DNA from: Candidatus Curtissbacteria bacterium | GTDB taxonomy: Bacteria > Patescibacteria > Microgenomatia > Curtissbacterales > GWA2-41-24 | Direction: 5' to 3' | DNA: 64,000 nt | NCBI GenBank assembly: GCA_030647775.1 | Contig: JAUSJC010000010.1 | Location: forward strand, 310,001-374,000 | Shown here: one piece after another, positions 8,792 through 17,839 of the stretch | Position numbering within the stretch: position 1 is the stretch's first letter | Layout of the letters: the number at the start of each line of letters is the position of its first letter | Notes under the pieces: model-generated | Databases searched by the model: none | Seen by the model: the letters and a program-made list of their open reading frames with translations, nothing else | Told to the model about the DNA's origin: nothing | Made by a program: the position numbers and the translations under genes

Positions 8792-10572
8792 CTAAAAACA
8801 AGCTTTTTATTCGCAGAAAAGCTCTGCTTATTCGCAGAAAAGCTCTGCTTATTCGCAGAAAAGCTCTGCTTATTCGCAGAAAAGCTCTGCTTATTCGCAG
8901 AAAAGCTCTGCTTATTCGCAGAAAAGCTCTGCTTATTCGCAGAAAAGCTTTGCTTAATTCGAGCACCACGAGAATCAAGGTTCTGAGTAAAACTCAGGTT
9001 CTTCTTTTTCTCGCAATTGCCATTTTATCCTTTGGTCTAAGATTTTATAATCTTTCGGAAAATCCTCCGGGCCTTTATTGGGATGAGGCGGCCTTTGGTT
9101 ACAACGCTTATTCAATTTTAAAAACAGGGCACGATGAACATGGGCGCTTTTTGCCATTATTTTTTGAAAGCTTTGGGGACTGGAAACTACCGGGCTATTT
9201 CTATCTCCTTGTTCCGTCAATAAAACTTTTTGGCCTGTCAGAATTATCGGTACGCTTCCCTTCTGCCTTACTTGGTTCACTGGCGCCGCTTATTTTCTTT
9301 CTGCTTATCAAAAAAATTACCAAAAATACAAACCTGGCCTTGACGAGTATGTTTTTTCTGGCAATTTCCCCCTGGCATATCCAGTTCTCAAGGTCTGGTT
9401 TTGAGTCTACTCCAAGTCTTTTCTTCGTTGTTTCTGGCGTCTATCTGATGCTTTTAGGGATCGAGACAAAGAAAATATCAATACTTTCTTTGTCTTTTTT
9501 TCTTTTTGTTCTTTCAATCTACACATACCATGCTTCCCGAATTTTTGTTCCGCTTCTGGTTATTTCAATAATTCTTACAAACTTGAAGTGGATTAAGCAA
9601 AATATTAAACTTTGGGCTTTTCCAGCCCTCATCGGGCTAATTTTGTTGATTCCGATGATTATATTCACCCTTTCCCCAAATGGTAGAAGCAGGGCAATTT
9701 CCGAGTCGGCTTTTAAAGAAGATGATCGCCAAACTGCCCGCCTAAACTTTGACCAGAAGTCCAAAAAACCCTTGCGCTTCTTGTCCGGGTATCTTTTCAA
9801 TCCTCCTGCTTATTATACGCAAGTTGTGCTTATCGGGTACTTGAATCATTTTTCCCCGACCTTCCTTTTTATAAACGGTGACCAGATAGGCCGCCATTCC
9901 CAAGTCGATATGGGGCAAATTTATCTGTTTGATGCTATCTTTTTATTTCTGTCCTTCTCCGCTTATAAAAAACTTAAAGGAGACGGCAAAAAAATAATGC
10001 TTTTTTGGCTGCTGCTTGCACCAATTCCGGCTAGCTTTGTCACCCCGACGCCCCATGCTCAAAGAGCCCTTCAGATGTCCATACCCCTGGCTTTTCTCTC
10101 AAGCCTCGGGGCTTATTATTTTTTCTCGGCCAAAAAACTAATTGTTATTAAAATTCTTCTTGCCGGAGTTGTGATATTTTCCTTTGCCGTTTTTATCCAC
10201 CTCTTATTTGTTCACTATCCTAAAAAGTTTGCTGCCGATTGGCAGGACGGCTATAGGCAAATGGTTCAAGAGGTCAAAAAATACCAAGATGACTATCCAA
10301 AAGTATACATAACCAATATAAACAATGTCCCCTATATTTATTTACTTCTTTACTTGCCATACGATCCAGAAAAATTTGTCAAAGAAAATAGCACCAAGGG
10401 CGCTTTTGGCAAGTATGTTTTTATTGACCCAAATTACAATATATATAATAAAGGAAGAGTTCTTTATGTTGCACCCTCATGGCAAAAAGAAGACGGCGAA
10501 AGGCTTTCTACCGTCAATGATTCTTCCGGCAGGCATATTTATTCACTTTGGGATATAGGGGGTAAAAATTAA
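8788..10572 (+). CDS. GT39/ArnT-like membrane glycosyltransferase, paralogue C, with an N-terminal heptad-repeat extension
   Basis: About 594 residues from ATG 8788 (GTG 8782 is also possible; ATG gives the ATGA overlap used elsewhere in this operon). Residues about 7-56 are seven copies of a basic heptad, FIRRKAL then six LIRRKAL, encoded by a perfect 21-bp tandem repeat. The usual GT39 protein follows: VLLFLAIAILSFGLRFYNL, LYWDEAAFGYNAYSILKTG, SFGDWKLPGYFYL, VRFPSALLG, AISPWHIQFSRSGFES, and the external loop ending in GYLNHFSPTFLFINGD..GRHS. No paralogue in the window has such an extension. The repeat sits before helix 1, so it would add a strongly positive cytoplasmic tail. Function of the core is as for the other paralogues; that of the tail is unknown. 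Confidence 0.8.
   Translation: MTKNKLFIRRKALLIRRKALLIRRKALLIRRKALLIRRKALLIRRKALLIRRKALLNSSTTRIKVLSKTQVLLFLAIAILSFGLRFYNLSENPPGLYWDEAAFGYNAYSILKTGHDEHGRFLPLFFESFGDWKLPGYFYLLVPSIKLFGLSELSVRFPSALLGSLAPLIFFLLIKKITKNTNLALTSMFFLAISPWHIQFSRSGFESTPSLFFVVSGVYLMLLGIETKKISILSLSFFLFVLSIYTYHASRIFVPLLVISIILTNLKWIKQNIKLWAFPALIGLILLIPMIIFTLSPNGRSRAISESAFKEDDRQTARLNFDQKSKKPLRFLSGYLFNPPAYYTQVVLIGYLNHFSPTFLFINGDQIGRHSQVDMGQIYLFDAIFLFLSFSAYKKLKGDGKKIMLFWLLLAPIPASFVTPTPHAQRALQMSIPLAFLSSLGAYYFFSAKKLIVIKILLAGVVIFSFAVFIHLLFVHYPKKFAADWQDGYRQMVQEVKKYQDDYPKVYITNINNVPYIYLLLYLPYDPEKFVKENSTKGAFGKYVFIDPNYNIYNKGRVLYVAPSWQKEDGERLSTVNDSSGRHIYSLWDIGGKN
8807..8953 (+). repeat. 21-bp in-frame tandem repeat, seven units
   Basis: Seven copies of TTATTCGCAGAAAAGCTCTGC-type units in perfect 21-base register. 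Only the first unit (TTT before ATTCGC) and the last (GCTTTG instead of GCTCTG) differ. Each unit contains GCAGA..TCTGC, a five-base inverted repeat with a five-base loop. Because 21 is a multiple of 3, all copies stay in frame and encode LIRRKAL; the opposite strand is also open and would read AFLRISR. Unit identity is so high that recent expansion, and length variation between strains, is likely. Confidence 0.95.
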
Positions 10573-11134
10573 AAAATTAATTTTCGTCCTTTTAGCACTA
10601 ACCTTTTTCTTCAGGCTTTGGCAAACAACCGGCTGCGTGCATTTTAACGGTTTTTATTTTAATCCACTCTCTGTCAAGATTAATGTCGAATCCCAAACCG
10701 GTCTTGATCCTTCAGGCCAAAAGGTAATATCAAAAATCTTTCATAATAAAATAGTTACCTTTCCGTTTGAGGCCTCAAAGTCTTTTGCAAAAACAATCGA
10801 TCCGGGATTCCTCTTAGAAGTACTCGGCCCGGCGGGGTTTTTACTGCTGATTCTATCTCCGGTCGAAATTTTTAGGAGAAAAAGAAAACTGGGGTTTATC
10901 CACTTAACAGTAGTCCTGGCAGTTCTTATCTTTTCCCTAAGACCAATATCACCCAAAATCGCCTTTTGGGCCGTATCAATATCTTTTTATACCCTTTCTC
11001 TTTGGGGCATCGGTGCGGTAGTCAAGAACAAATATATTAGTTTTTTCTTTATCGTATTAATTTTTTACTCGTTGTGGTATTTTGCTATAAATTGGCAAAT
11101 GCCGGCACTTTGCAATGAAATCTTTTTTAACTAA
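10568..11134 (+). CDS. Small membrane protein 1, related to part of the GT39 proteins; probable ATT start
   Basis: About 188 residues if read from ATT 10568, which overlaps the upstream TAA. The in-frame ATT-AAA-AAA-TTA aligns with the ATG-AAA start of the sister gene at 12614 and opens a hydrophobic signal/anchor (LIFVLLALTFFFRLW). The first conventional start, GTG 10637, would remove that segment. The body has ISKIFHNKIVTFPFEASKSF and TIDPGFLLEVLGPAGFLLL, then two or three further helices. The sister gene shares FHNKI, S(K/R)xxA, DPxF and GxxG. The same HN(K/R)..Y..(N/S)(Y/F)...F.P.F pattern is found in the external loop of the neighbouring GT39 enzymes, so this may be a truncated relative or a partner. 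It is followed by GT39 paralogue D with a 20-base overlap. Function unknown. Confidence 0.65.
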   Translation: MKKLIFVLLALTFFFRLWQTTGCVHFNGFYFNPLSVKINVESQTGLDPSGQKVISKIFHNKIVTFPFEASKSFAKTIDPGFLLEVLGPAGFLLLILSPVEIFRRKRKLGFIHLTVVLAVLIFSLRPISPKIAFWAVSISFYTLSLWGIGAVVKNKYISFFFIVLIFYSLWYFAINWQMPALCNEIFFN

Positions 11135-12617
11135 AAACGTTTTCCTCATTATTATTATGGTAATTGCGGCGGCTTTAAGGTTCTACCAGTTTGGTCAGGA
11201 TCATCCCAGCCTTTTCGTTGATGAGGTGTCCAATGGCTATAACGCTTACAGCATTTTAAAAACCGGCCGCGATGAATATGGAAATTTCCTCCCGCTGGTA
11301 ATTAGGTCATTCGGGGACTATAATCCGGCTCTCTCCGCATACCTATTAATCCCCTCGATTGCCGTTTTTGGTTTAAACGAAAGTGGCGTCAGGTTTCCGT
11401 CGGCACTTCTGGGCACATTGACTGTTCTTCTGACCTATTTTTTAGTTTTAAAACTCTTAAGAAATAATAAAATCGCCCTGTTTTCAAGTTTTTTTCTGGC
11501 TATTTCCCCATGGCACTTACAATTTTCCCGTTATGACCACGAAGCTAATTTTATGGTCTTTTTTGGCGTTTTAGGTATCGTACTTTTCCTGCATTCGTCA
11601 AAAAATCTTCGTTTGCTTATTGCTTCAACGCTGTCATTCGGTCTTGCCCTCAATTCTTACCAGGGTGCAAAGATTTGGATTCCTGTTCTTTTGACGGTGA
11701 TCTTTCTTTTCTACCATAAAGAAGTCCTTGCCTTTAGACATAAGCTCGTTTATCCGTTTATCATCCTGTTAATATTTTGCTTTCCAATCATTTTAAACTT
11801 CAAAAGTAGTTTAATCCGCGGCCAATCTGTGGGAATTTTGGGTACTCAAAAACCCCTAGAAACATTTATTACCGGGTATCTTTCCCACTACAATCCCAAT
11901 TTTCTTTTCACTTCAGGAGACAACATTGGCCGCCATTCGGTTCCTGGTATGGGCGAGCTTTATATTTTTGAAGCACCGTTGATTGTCTTAGGTCTCCTTT
12001 TTCTTGTTCGTCAAAAAACACGGGCCCCCAAATTCCTTCTGGCATGGCTTCTGGTTGCCGCTATCCCGCCGGCTACAGCCGTTCCTACACCCCATGCACT
12101 GCGGGGACTGACATTCATTCCGATTTGGTCGATAGTTGCCGCCTGCGGCGCAAGTGTCATCTTCTCCGCCAAAATTAAAGGCGGCGCCAAAAAGGGGTTA
12201 GTTTTTATTTTGGCAGCTGTTGCCTTTTACAATATCGTTACTTACTTCCATCTCTACTACAAACATTACCCCAAAGAAAAAGCCCCTGATTGGTCGGACG
12301 GCTATAAAGAGATGGTACAGGCCGTGGATAAGATTAAAGATGGTTATAGCTCTATCGCTATCTCTTCGTACTACGGCCATCCGTATATTTTTACGCTCTT
12401 TTACGGAAAGTACGATCCCGTTAAGTATCAACCCCAGTCTGCTGATCAAACCAAATTTGACAAATTCGAATTTTTTGGCCCTTCATGGAAAAAGACCAAA
12501 CCAGGCAAGGCTTTGGTCGTTACGCCCGAGTGGCAGGCGCATCCCGATAAAGTTTTAAAACAAATATACTCGATAAACGGCGATCTAAGATTTAATATCT
12601 CCGAAACAGAACAATGA
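11115..12617 (+). CDS. GT39/ArnT-like membrane glycosyltransferase, paralogue D
   Basis: 500 residues, the shortest of the closely similar set. Helix 1 VFLIIIMVIAAALRFYQFG is followed by SLFVDEVSNGYNAYSILKTG (acidic pair DE kept, the usual W replaced by V), SFGDYNPALSAYLLIPS, VRFPSALLG and AISPWHLQFSRYDHEAN. The first external loop has NPALS where most paralogues have KPPLY, and the large external loop lacks the usual HNRR segment before GYLSHYNPNFLFTSGDNIGRHS. That missing segment is just the part kept by the small protein encoded directly upstream, with which it overlaps by 20 bases. This suggests, without proving, that the two work together. The C-terminal soluble tail is present (FTLFYGKYDPVKY). 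Confidence 0.85.
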   Translation: MKSFLTKNVFLIIIMVIAAALRFYQFGQDHPSLFVDEVSNGYNAYSILKTGRDEYGNFLPLVIRSFGDYNPALSAYLLIPSIAVFGLNESGVRFPSALLGTLTVLLTYFLVLKLLRNNKIALFSSFFLAISPWHLQFSRYDHEANFMVFFGVLGIVLFLHSSKNLRLLIASTLSFGLALNSYQGAKIWIPVLLTVIFLFYHKEVLAFRHKLVYPFIILLIFCFPIILNFKSSLIRGQSVGILGTQKPLETFITGYLSHYNPNFLFTSGDNIGRHSVPGMGELYIFEAPLIVLGLLFLVRQKTRAPKFLLAWLLVAAIPPATAVPTPHALRGLTFIPIWSIVAACGASVIFSAKIKGGAKKGLVFILAAVAFYNIVTYFHLYYKHYPKEKAPDWSDGYKEMVQAVDKIKDGYSSIAISSYYGHPYIFTLFYGKYDPVKYQPQSADQTKFDKFEFFGPSWKKTKPGKALVVTPEWQAHPDKVLKQIYSINGDLRFNISETEQ

Positions 12618-13060
12618 AAATCTTTTTACTAATAATATTTTCGGCAGTGATTATTTCAGTTAGGGCAAATGCCAGCCTGCCGATTTGCAATTTGGATACC
12701 GCAAAACAAGCTATTCCTCCCCGGATTTTTGCCGAACAAACGATAGACGGTAGAGATCAAAATATCACGCTTACCAGATTTTTACACAATAAAATCGGAA
12801 TTTACGCTTCGGAGTTTAGCAGGTGCTACGCAAATGTCTTCGACCCCAATTTTATATATCACACCGTTGGGATAGTCGGAATTATCACCTGGCTTTATTT
12901 TGTATACCAAATCATCCAAAGAAAATATTATTTTCTGCTTATTGTTCTACTTGCTTTACCTCTTCTGCCGTTTCTAAAATTTTCGCTTCTGCCAATTTTA
13001 TTTGCCTACAAGCTTTTTGCTATCATAGGACTGGGGTTTCTGCTGTCTAAACTAAAATGA
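12614..13060 (+). CDS. Small membrane protein 2, sister of the protein at 10568
   Basis: 148 residues from ATG 12614, which overlaps the stop of paralogue D (ATGA). The N-terminus IFLLIIFSAVIISVRANA looks like a signal peptide or signal anchor. Next come two Cys residues (ICNLD and FSRCYA) in an external segment of about 75 residues, TRFLHNKIGIYASEFSRCYA, DPNFIYHTVGIVG, and then two or three helices. Compared with the gene at 10568, the order of motifs is the same (FHNKI / LHNKI, SKSFA / SRCYA, DPGF / DPNF) while overall identity is low. It is directly followed, with a 4-base overlap, by GT39 paralogue E. I do not recognise a named family. Confidence 0.65.
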   Translation: MKIFLLIIFSAVIISVRANASLPICNLDTAKQAIPPRIFAEQTIDGRDQNITLTRFLHNKIGIYASEFSRCYANVFDPNFIYHTVGIVGIITWLYFVYQIIQRKYYFLLIVLLALPLLPFLKFSLLPILFAYKLFAIIGLGFLLSKLK

Positions 13061-14679
13061 GGAAATATTTACTTCTTGGCATTATCCTTCTGGCCGCAAC
13101 TTTGAGATTATATAAATTGGCTTCTGTTCCGCCGTCGCTTTATTGGGACGAAGCATCTTTGGGCTACAATGCATATTCAATTTTAAAGACCGCGCATGAT
13201 GAGCATGGAAAATTTTTACCACTCACCAATTTTGCCGCTTTTGGTGATTACAAACCGCCCGGCTACATCTACGCCGCGGTTCCTTCTATTGCCGTCTTTG
13301 GCCTTACCGAATTTGCTATTCGTTTCCCATCGGCGTTTTTTGGAACGCTGACCGTTTTATTAACTTATCTTCTTGCCAAAAAACTTTTTGAAAAAGAAAA
13401 AATTGCGCTTCTTTCGGCCTTTTTTCTGGCTATTTCCCCATGGCACTTACAATTTTCCCGGGGTGCCTTTGAGGCGAATCTTGGTTTATTTTTAAGTGTT
13501 CTTGGAATTTACTTATTTGTAAAATTTGCAAAAGATAATCAATATTGGATTCTTCTGTCCCTCCTATCGTTTTTAGCCGCCATGTATACCTTTACGGGGC
13601 AAAGGTTATTTGTTCCTTTTATTCTGCTTATTCTTTTCATCCAGTTTAAAAATGCAGTTGTCAAAAATCTCAAAGTTGTTATCCCGGGTATAATTATCTT
13701 TGCTTTTCTCTTTTGGCCGCTTTATAAATTTGCCACCGGTACCATTGAAGGCAGGCTTCGTTTTAACGAGGTTTCAATTTTCAACGATCTGGCGCCGGCA
13801 GACGAGTCAACACGCTTAAGGACGAAAGATAACTTCGCCTGGTGGGCAAATCTAATCCATAACAGGCGCTTAGAGTACGCCCATGAATATCTAGTCCACT
13901 ATTTCGATGCTTTCAACCCGGCCTTTCTTTTTACAAAAGGGGATGTTAATCCGAGGCTTTCCGTTCAGGAAGTAGGCGAACTATATCTTATCGATTTGCC
14001 GCTAATTTTATCCGGCATTTACTTTCTTTTTGCCAAAAAACAAAATTTCAGGTTCTTAATTATCGCCTGGTTACTGGTTTCCCCGCTCGGTCCGGCAACA
14101 GCCCGCGAAACTCCCCATGCCTTGCGGATGATTCATATCCTGCCCACATTCCAATTGCTTGCCGCTTTTGGATTTTTTGGCCTTTGGGAAATGATTAAGT
14201 ACAAAAAAGTCTTCGCCGTTTCTGTTTTCTTACTGCTTGCGGCCAGTTTTATCTATTATCTCAATATGTACTATATTCACTGGCCAATAAATTATTCGGG
14301 GGAGTGGCAATACGGCTATAAACAGGCTGTCCAGACAGCTAACTTGCAAAAGTCCGCCAATGTTGTTGTCACCAAAAGCCTTGGGAGGCCCTATATCTAT
14401 TTCCTTCTCTATTCAAAATATGACCCTGGAGAGTTTTGGGCCACGGGGCAAGTCGTCAGGGATAAATTTTTCTTTCTAGACGTTAACGGTTTTGGTAAAT
14501 ATCACTTTGTTGACGATGTAAATCAAGCAAAAGTCTCCGGCGAAACCGTCTACGTTTCACCTCCCGGGAGTGTTCCAAAAGGAGCCCAAGTAATTGATAC
14601 GATCTTAAACCTCGATGGCAGCCCGACCTTGGTCATTTCAAAGAAGAACGTGCCGAATCCTCCCGATAATAAAAACTAA
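13057..14679 (+). CDS. GT39/ArnT-like membrane glycosyltransferase, paralogue E
   Basis: 540 residues. Helix 1 LLGIILLAATLRLYKL, acidic loop LYWDEASLGYNAYSILKTA, then DYKPPGYIYAAVPS, IRFPSAFFG and AISPWHLQFSRGAFEAN. The external loop has LIHNRRLEYAHEYLVHYFDAF and NPAFLFTKGDVNPR; the C-terminal soluble domain has YIYFLLYSKYDPGEFW. All landmarks of the local GT39 family are present, including the HNRR segment that is absent from paralogue D. ATG 13057 overlaps the upstream small protein by 4 bases; the stop shares a base with the ATG of the next gene. Confidence 0.85.
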   Translation: MRKYLLLGIILLAATLRLYKLASVPPSLYWDEASLGYNAYSILKTAHDEHGKFLPLTNFAAFGDYKPPGYIYAAVPSIAVFGLTEFAIRFPSAFFGTLTVLLTYLLAKKLFEKEKIALLSAFFLAISPWHLQFSRGAFEANLGLFLSVLGIYLFVKFAKDNQYWILLSLLSFLAAMYTFTGQRLFVPFILLILFIQFKNAVVKNLKVVIPGIIIFAFLFWPLYKFATGTIEGRLRFNEVSIFNDLAPADESTRLRTKDNFAWWANLIHNRRLEYAHEYLVHYFDAFNPAFLFTKGDVNPRLSVQEVGELYLIDLPLILSGIYFLFAKKQNFRFLIIAWLLVSPLGPATARETPHALRMIHILPTFQLLAAFGFFGLWEMIKYKKVFAVSVFLLLAASFIYYLNMYYIHWPINYSGEWQYGYKQAVQTANLQKSANVVVTKSLGRPYIYFLLYSKYDPGEFWATGQVVRDKFFFLDVNGFGKYHFVDDVNQAKVSGETVYVSPPGSVPKGAQVIDTILNLDGSPTLVISKKNVPNPPDNKN

Positions 14680-16169
14680 TGAAATATCTTCGTAAACTAA
14701 ATTTTTTAGCTCTGGTAGTTCCAGTCTATTTTGCAACAAGGCTTGTTAATTTTTTAATTATCCCGATTTTTACCGATGAGGCAATCTATAGCTATTGGGC
14801 CCAAGTCGCCCTTCACGATCCCGCCAATCGGTTTATATCTTTAGAAGACGGGAAACAGCCTCTTTTTATCTGGCTGGCGGCTATCTTTCAGAGATTAATT
14901 TCTGATCCTTTGGTGGCAACTCGTCTCGTTTCGGTTTTTGCCGGTCTTGGGTCTTTACTGGGGGTTTACTTTCTAGCCCGTGAATTGTTTGGCACAAAAG
15001 TTGCCAAAATTGCCGGCGTTCTTTATATAATTTTACCCTTCACCCTGCTTTATGACCGCATGGCTCTTTTTGATTCGCTCCTAACCATGTTTTGCGTCTG
15101 GTCAGTCTTTCTGACTTATAAGATGGCTAAAAGCCCTCGCCTCGACTACGCGCTGCTCAATGGAATTATTTTGGGTCTCGGCTTAATAACCAAATCCTCA
15201 ATAAGCTTTTTCCTGTATCTTCTTCCGGCATCACTCATAGTTTTTGATTTCAAAAAAGAGCTGTTAATAAAACGTTTATCAAAGTGGCTAGGGTTGTCCG
15301 TAATAACTTTTGCCATATCCGAAACAATTTATAATGCACTTCGAGTTTCCCCTCTCTTTTACATGATCGACCGCAAAAACCATGAGTTTATTAGAACTTT
15401 TTCCGAGGTTATCAAAAATCCATTCCTGCATTTTTCCGGAAACATCAATAGCATGGCTACATGGTTATTCCAATACAATGGGCCGCTTATTTTGGTAGTT
15501 CCGGCCGTGATGATTTATGGATTGGCAAAGAAGGACAAAAGAATAATTCTTCTTTCGGTATACATCTTGGTGCCTTTTTTGGCTAAAGCTCTTTTCAATC
15601 AAATTTTATATCCGAGGTTTTCTTTATTCTATTTCCCATTTATTATTATTTTAATTAGTTTTGGTATAAGTTTAACTTTGGCGTCGTTATCAAAATATAA
15701 AGGGTTAGTCTGGACTGTGCTTTCGGCTTTAATAATTTTTCCGCTGGTCTCGTCATTTTATTTGCTGACAAATCCCCCCAAAGCTGGTATTGCTGGTTCC
15801 GATAAATTCCAATATATAAACGGTTGGTCTTCCGGATATGGAATCCGCCAAATCGTCAATATTTTAAAAACGGGAAACTCCAAAGAGAAAGTTTATGTGG
15901 GGACAGAAGGCACTTTTGGTCTTTTACCATTCGCCTTGCAAATCTATTTTTATGGCAACCCGAATATTCAAGTGGTAGGTTATTGGCCTGTCGGAAGCCT
16001 TCCAAAACAGGTTTTAGATTCGGCCAAAACCCAAAAAACTTATTTCATCTTTTACCAAAACCAAAATCTCCCGCAAATGGACGATCTTGCTCACTTGAAA
16101 TTAATTGGCAAATATCAAAAAGGTAACGGTGCAAACTTTATGAGTTTTTACGAAGTTAATGGAAACTAA
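14679..16169 (+). CDS. GT39/PMT-type membrane glycosyltransferase, divergent paralogue F
   Basis: 496 residues. It belongs to the general PMT_2/ArnT group rather than to the tight local set: the acidic loop is PIFTDEAIYSYWAQVA, followed by KQPLFIWLAAIFQ, VATRLVSVFAGLGSLLGVY, and LLYDRMALFDSLLTMF, a classic ArnT-like sequence. It lacks the GYNAYSILKTG, PWHxQFSR and HNRR signatures and has a shorter C-terminal soluble part. It is presumably also a polyprenyl-phosphate-sugar transferase, but with a different donor or acceptor. The start codon overlaps the upstream stop by one base (TAATG) and no Shine-Dalgarno sequence is seen, so coupling to upstream translation is likely. Confidence 0.8.
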   Translation: MKYLRKLNFLALVVPVYFATRLVNFLIIPIFTDEAIYSYWAQVALHDPANRFISLEDGKQPLFIWLAAIFQRLISDPLVATRLVSVFAGLGSLLGVYFLARELFGTKVAKIAGVLYIILPFTLLYDRMALFDSLLTMFCVWSVFLTYKMAKSPRLDYALLNGIILGLGLITKSSISFFLYLLPASLIVFDFKKELLIKRLSKWLGLSVITFAISETIYNALRVSPLFYMIDRKNHEFIRTFSEVIKNPFLHFSGNINSMATWLFQYNGPLILVVPAVMIYGLAKKDKRIILLSVYILVPFLAKALFNQILYPRFSLFYFPFIIILISFGISLTLASLSKYKGLVWTVLSALIIFPLVSSFYLLTNPPKAGIAGSDKFQYINGWSSGYGIRQIVNILKTGNSKEKVYVGTEGTFGLLPFALQIYFYGNPNIQVVGYWPVGSLPKQVLDSAKTQKTYFIFYQNQNLPQMDDLAHLKLIGKYQKGNGANFMSFYEVNGN

Positions 16170-17839
16170 TGAAAGGCAAACTTATCCTTCTGGTTATCAT
16201 TCTAATTGCAGCACTGCTCAGATTAATTAACCTCGGATCAATACCTGTCGGTTTTAACGATGATGAAGCCGCTTTTGGCTACAATGCTTATTCAATTTTA
16301 AAAACGGGTCAAGATGAGTGGGGAAGGAAAATCCCTTTTCCGGTCTTTGAAAGTTTTGGTGACTGGAAGCTAGTCGGTTACTTGTATATGACTGTAGTTT
16401 CAGTGAAATTCTTTGGTCTGAACGAATTTGCGACAAGATTCCCTTCAGTGTTATTTGGGATTCTTTCTGTTTTTGCTACCTATCTTTTATCAAAAAAACT
16501 TTTCAACAGGGAAATTGCTTACGGTGCGGCCTTTTTGCTTGCAATCTCACCCTGGCACATTGTCGCTTCTAGGAACGCCTTTGAATCAGACGTATTAATA
16601 TTCTTAATTACAATTTCGGCATATTTCTTTCTATGCGGTTTACAAAAGAGCAAATATTTGCTTCTTTCCTATTTAGGATTTATAGCTAGTTTTTATATCT
16701 ATAGATCCAGCTGGATTTTCGTACCCCTGTTCATTCTAACTCAAACCTATTTTTTCAGAAGCCGGATTAAAAAAGCGGTTTTAAAACACTCCAAATATTT
16801 TATCGCCATAACTTTTTTGATATTACCTTTAATTCCTGTTGTATTAACATTTAAAGGTCAATCTAGGTTTATTCAAGAGAGTTTTATTTCCGGAACTTCT
16901 AAAATTGGTATCATAAATAACATTAATGAAAAACGGGGATTGTGCCAAACCAAAATACCGGACATTGTCTGTAGACTTATCCATAATAAATATAGCTATT
17001 TTGCAAACACTTACATAAACAACTATTTAGGAAATTTGTCGGGTGTGACATTCTTTAATAAGGCAAACCCGACCGGTTTTCAATCTTTTGCAACAAGAAG
17101 CGTTTTTTATATTTTTGAGCTGCCTTTACTAATTGCCGGTCTTATCTTTCTTTTTAAAAATAAAAACCAAGGCGCAAAAATACTAATTCCGTGGTTATTA
17201 TTAGTCCCGGTCGGAGCATCAATGGTTGGCATTGGAAATTTTGGTCGGATCAACATTATTATGCCGGCTCCTCAGATAATAGAAGCCTTCGGATTTTTTT
17301 CCCTTTTCGGTTTCCTAAAAAAAATAGAATTAAGGAAAATGACCTTAATATTTGTAATATTTATTGTTTCGATTTCATTTTTAGAATTTATTTCAGAACT
17401 GTTTCTGGTTGAACCCTATACAACCGCAAGAGCCGGAAGATATGGCTACAAAGGGCTTTTTAACTATCTGGAATCCCAGGAAAATAGCTACAGTCAAATT
17501 CTTATTTCTAAAAAAATTGATAGTAGTCATCAATACATTCAATACGTCTTCTTTCAAAAGATAAATCCTCAGTATTTTATTGCAAGCGCCAATCGCCCCA
17601 AAGCAGATAACGGTTGGGTAGATTTTGAAAGCATAGGCAAGTATGAATTTGTTCACTCAATGCCCGATGTTCCAAAAATTCCCAAAAATACGCTGGGAGT
17701 GGTGGGTGAAAATGAAGTTGAATACCCAATTCCTCCAAAATTTATAATACGAGATTTAAGAGGGGACATTTTATTTAAAATCTTCGATATTGACGAAGTA
17801 AAAGAAAAGTTGCAGGCGAATATAAATAAAAATTCATAA
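16169..17839 (+). CDS. GT39/ArnT-like membrane glycosyltransferase, paralogue G
   Basis: 556 residues. Helix 1 LILLVIILIAALLRLINLG; acidic loop GFNDDEAAFGYNAYSILKTG with an extra acidic residue (DDE); then SFGDWKLVGYLYMTVVS, TRFPSVLFG and AISPWHIVASRNAFES, where the usual QFSR is VASR. The external loop has RLIHNKYSYFANTYINNYLG and lacks the RHxxxxxGxLYLFE part typical of the others. The C-terminal soluble domain is longer than in its neighbours. It is thus one of the more diverged members of the tandem set. It starts with a one-base overlap with the upstream stop and ends the same way. Confidence 0.8.
   Translation: MKGKLILLVIILIAALLRLINLGSIPVGFNDDEAAFGYNAYSILKTGQDEWGRKIPFPVFESFGDWKLVGYLYMTVVSVKFFGLNEFATRFPSVLFGILSVFATYLLSKKLFNREIAYGAAFLLAISPWHIVASRNAFESDVLIFLITISAYFFLCGLQKSKYLLLSYLGFIASFYIYRSSWIFVPLFILTQTYFFRSRIKKAVLKHSKYFIAITFLILPLIPVVLTFKGQSRFIQESFISGTSKIGIINNINEKRGLCQTKIPDIVCRLIHNKYSYFANTYINNYLGNLSGVTFFNKANPTGFQSFATRSVFYIFELPLLIAGLIFLFKNKNQGAKILIPWLLLVPVGASMVGIGNFGRINIIMPAPQIIEAFGFFSLFGFLKKIELRKMTLIFVIFIVSISFLEFISELFLVEPYTTARAGRYGYKGLFNYLESQENSYSQILISKKIDSSHQYIQYVFFQKINPQYFIASANRPKADNGWVDFESIGKYEFVHSMPDVPKIPKNTLGVVGENEVEYPIPPKFIIRDLRGDILFKIFDIDEVKEKLQANINKNS

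Noticed and set aside
8807..8953. CRISPR array
   Set aside because: The 21-base units follow each other directly with no spacers, stay in frame with a gene, and no cas genes are nearby.
8769..8978. Minus-strand gene over the tandem repeat (AFLRISR repeats)
   Set aside because: It is open only because the 21-bp repeat has no stop in that frame; it has no counterpart and opposes the operon.
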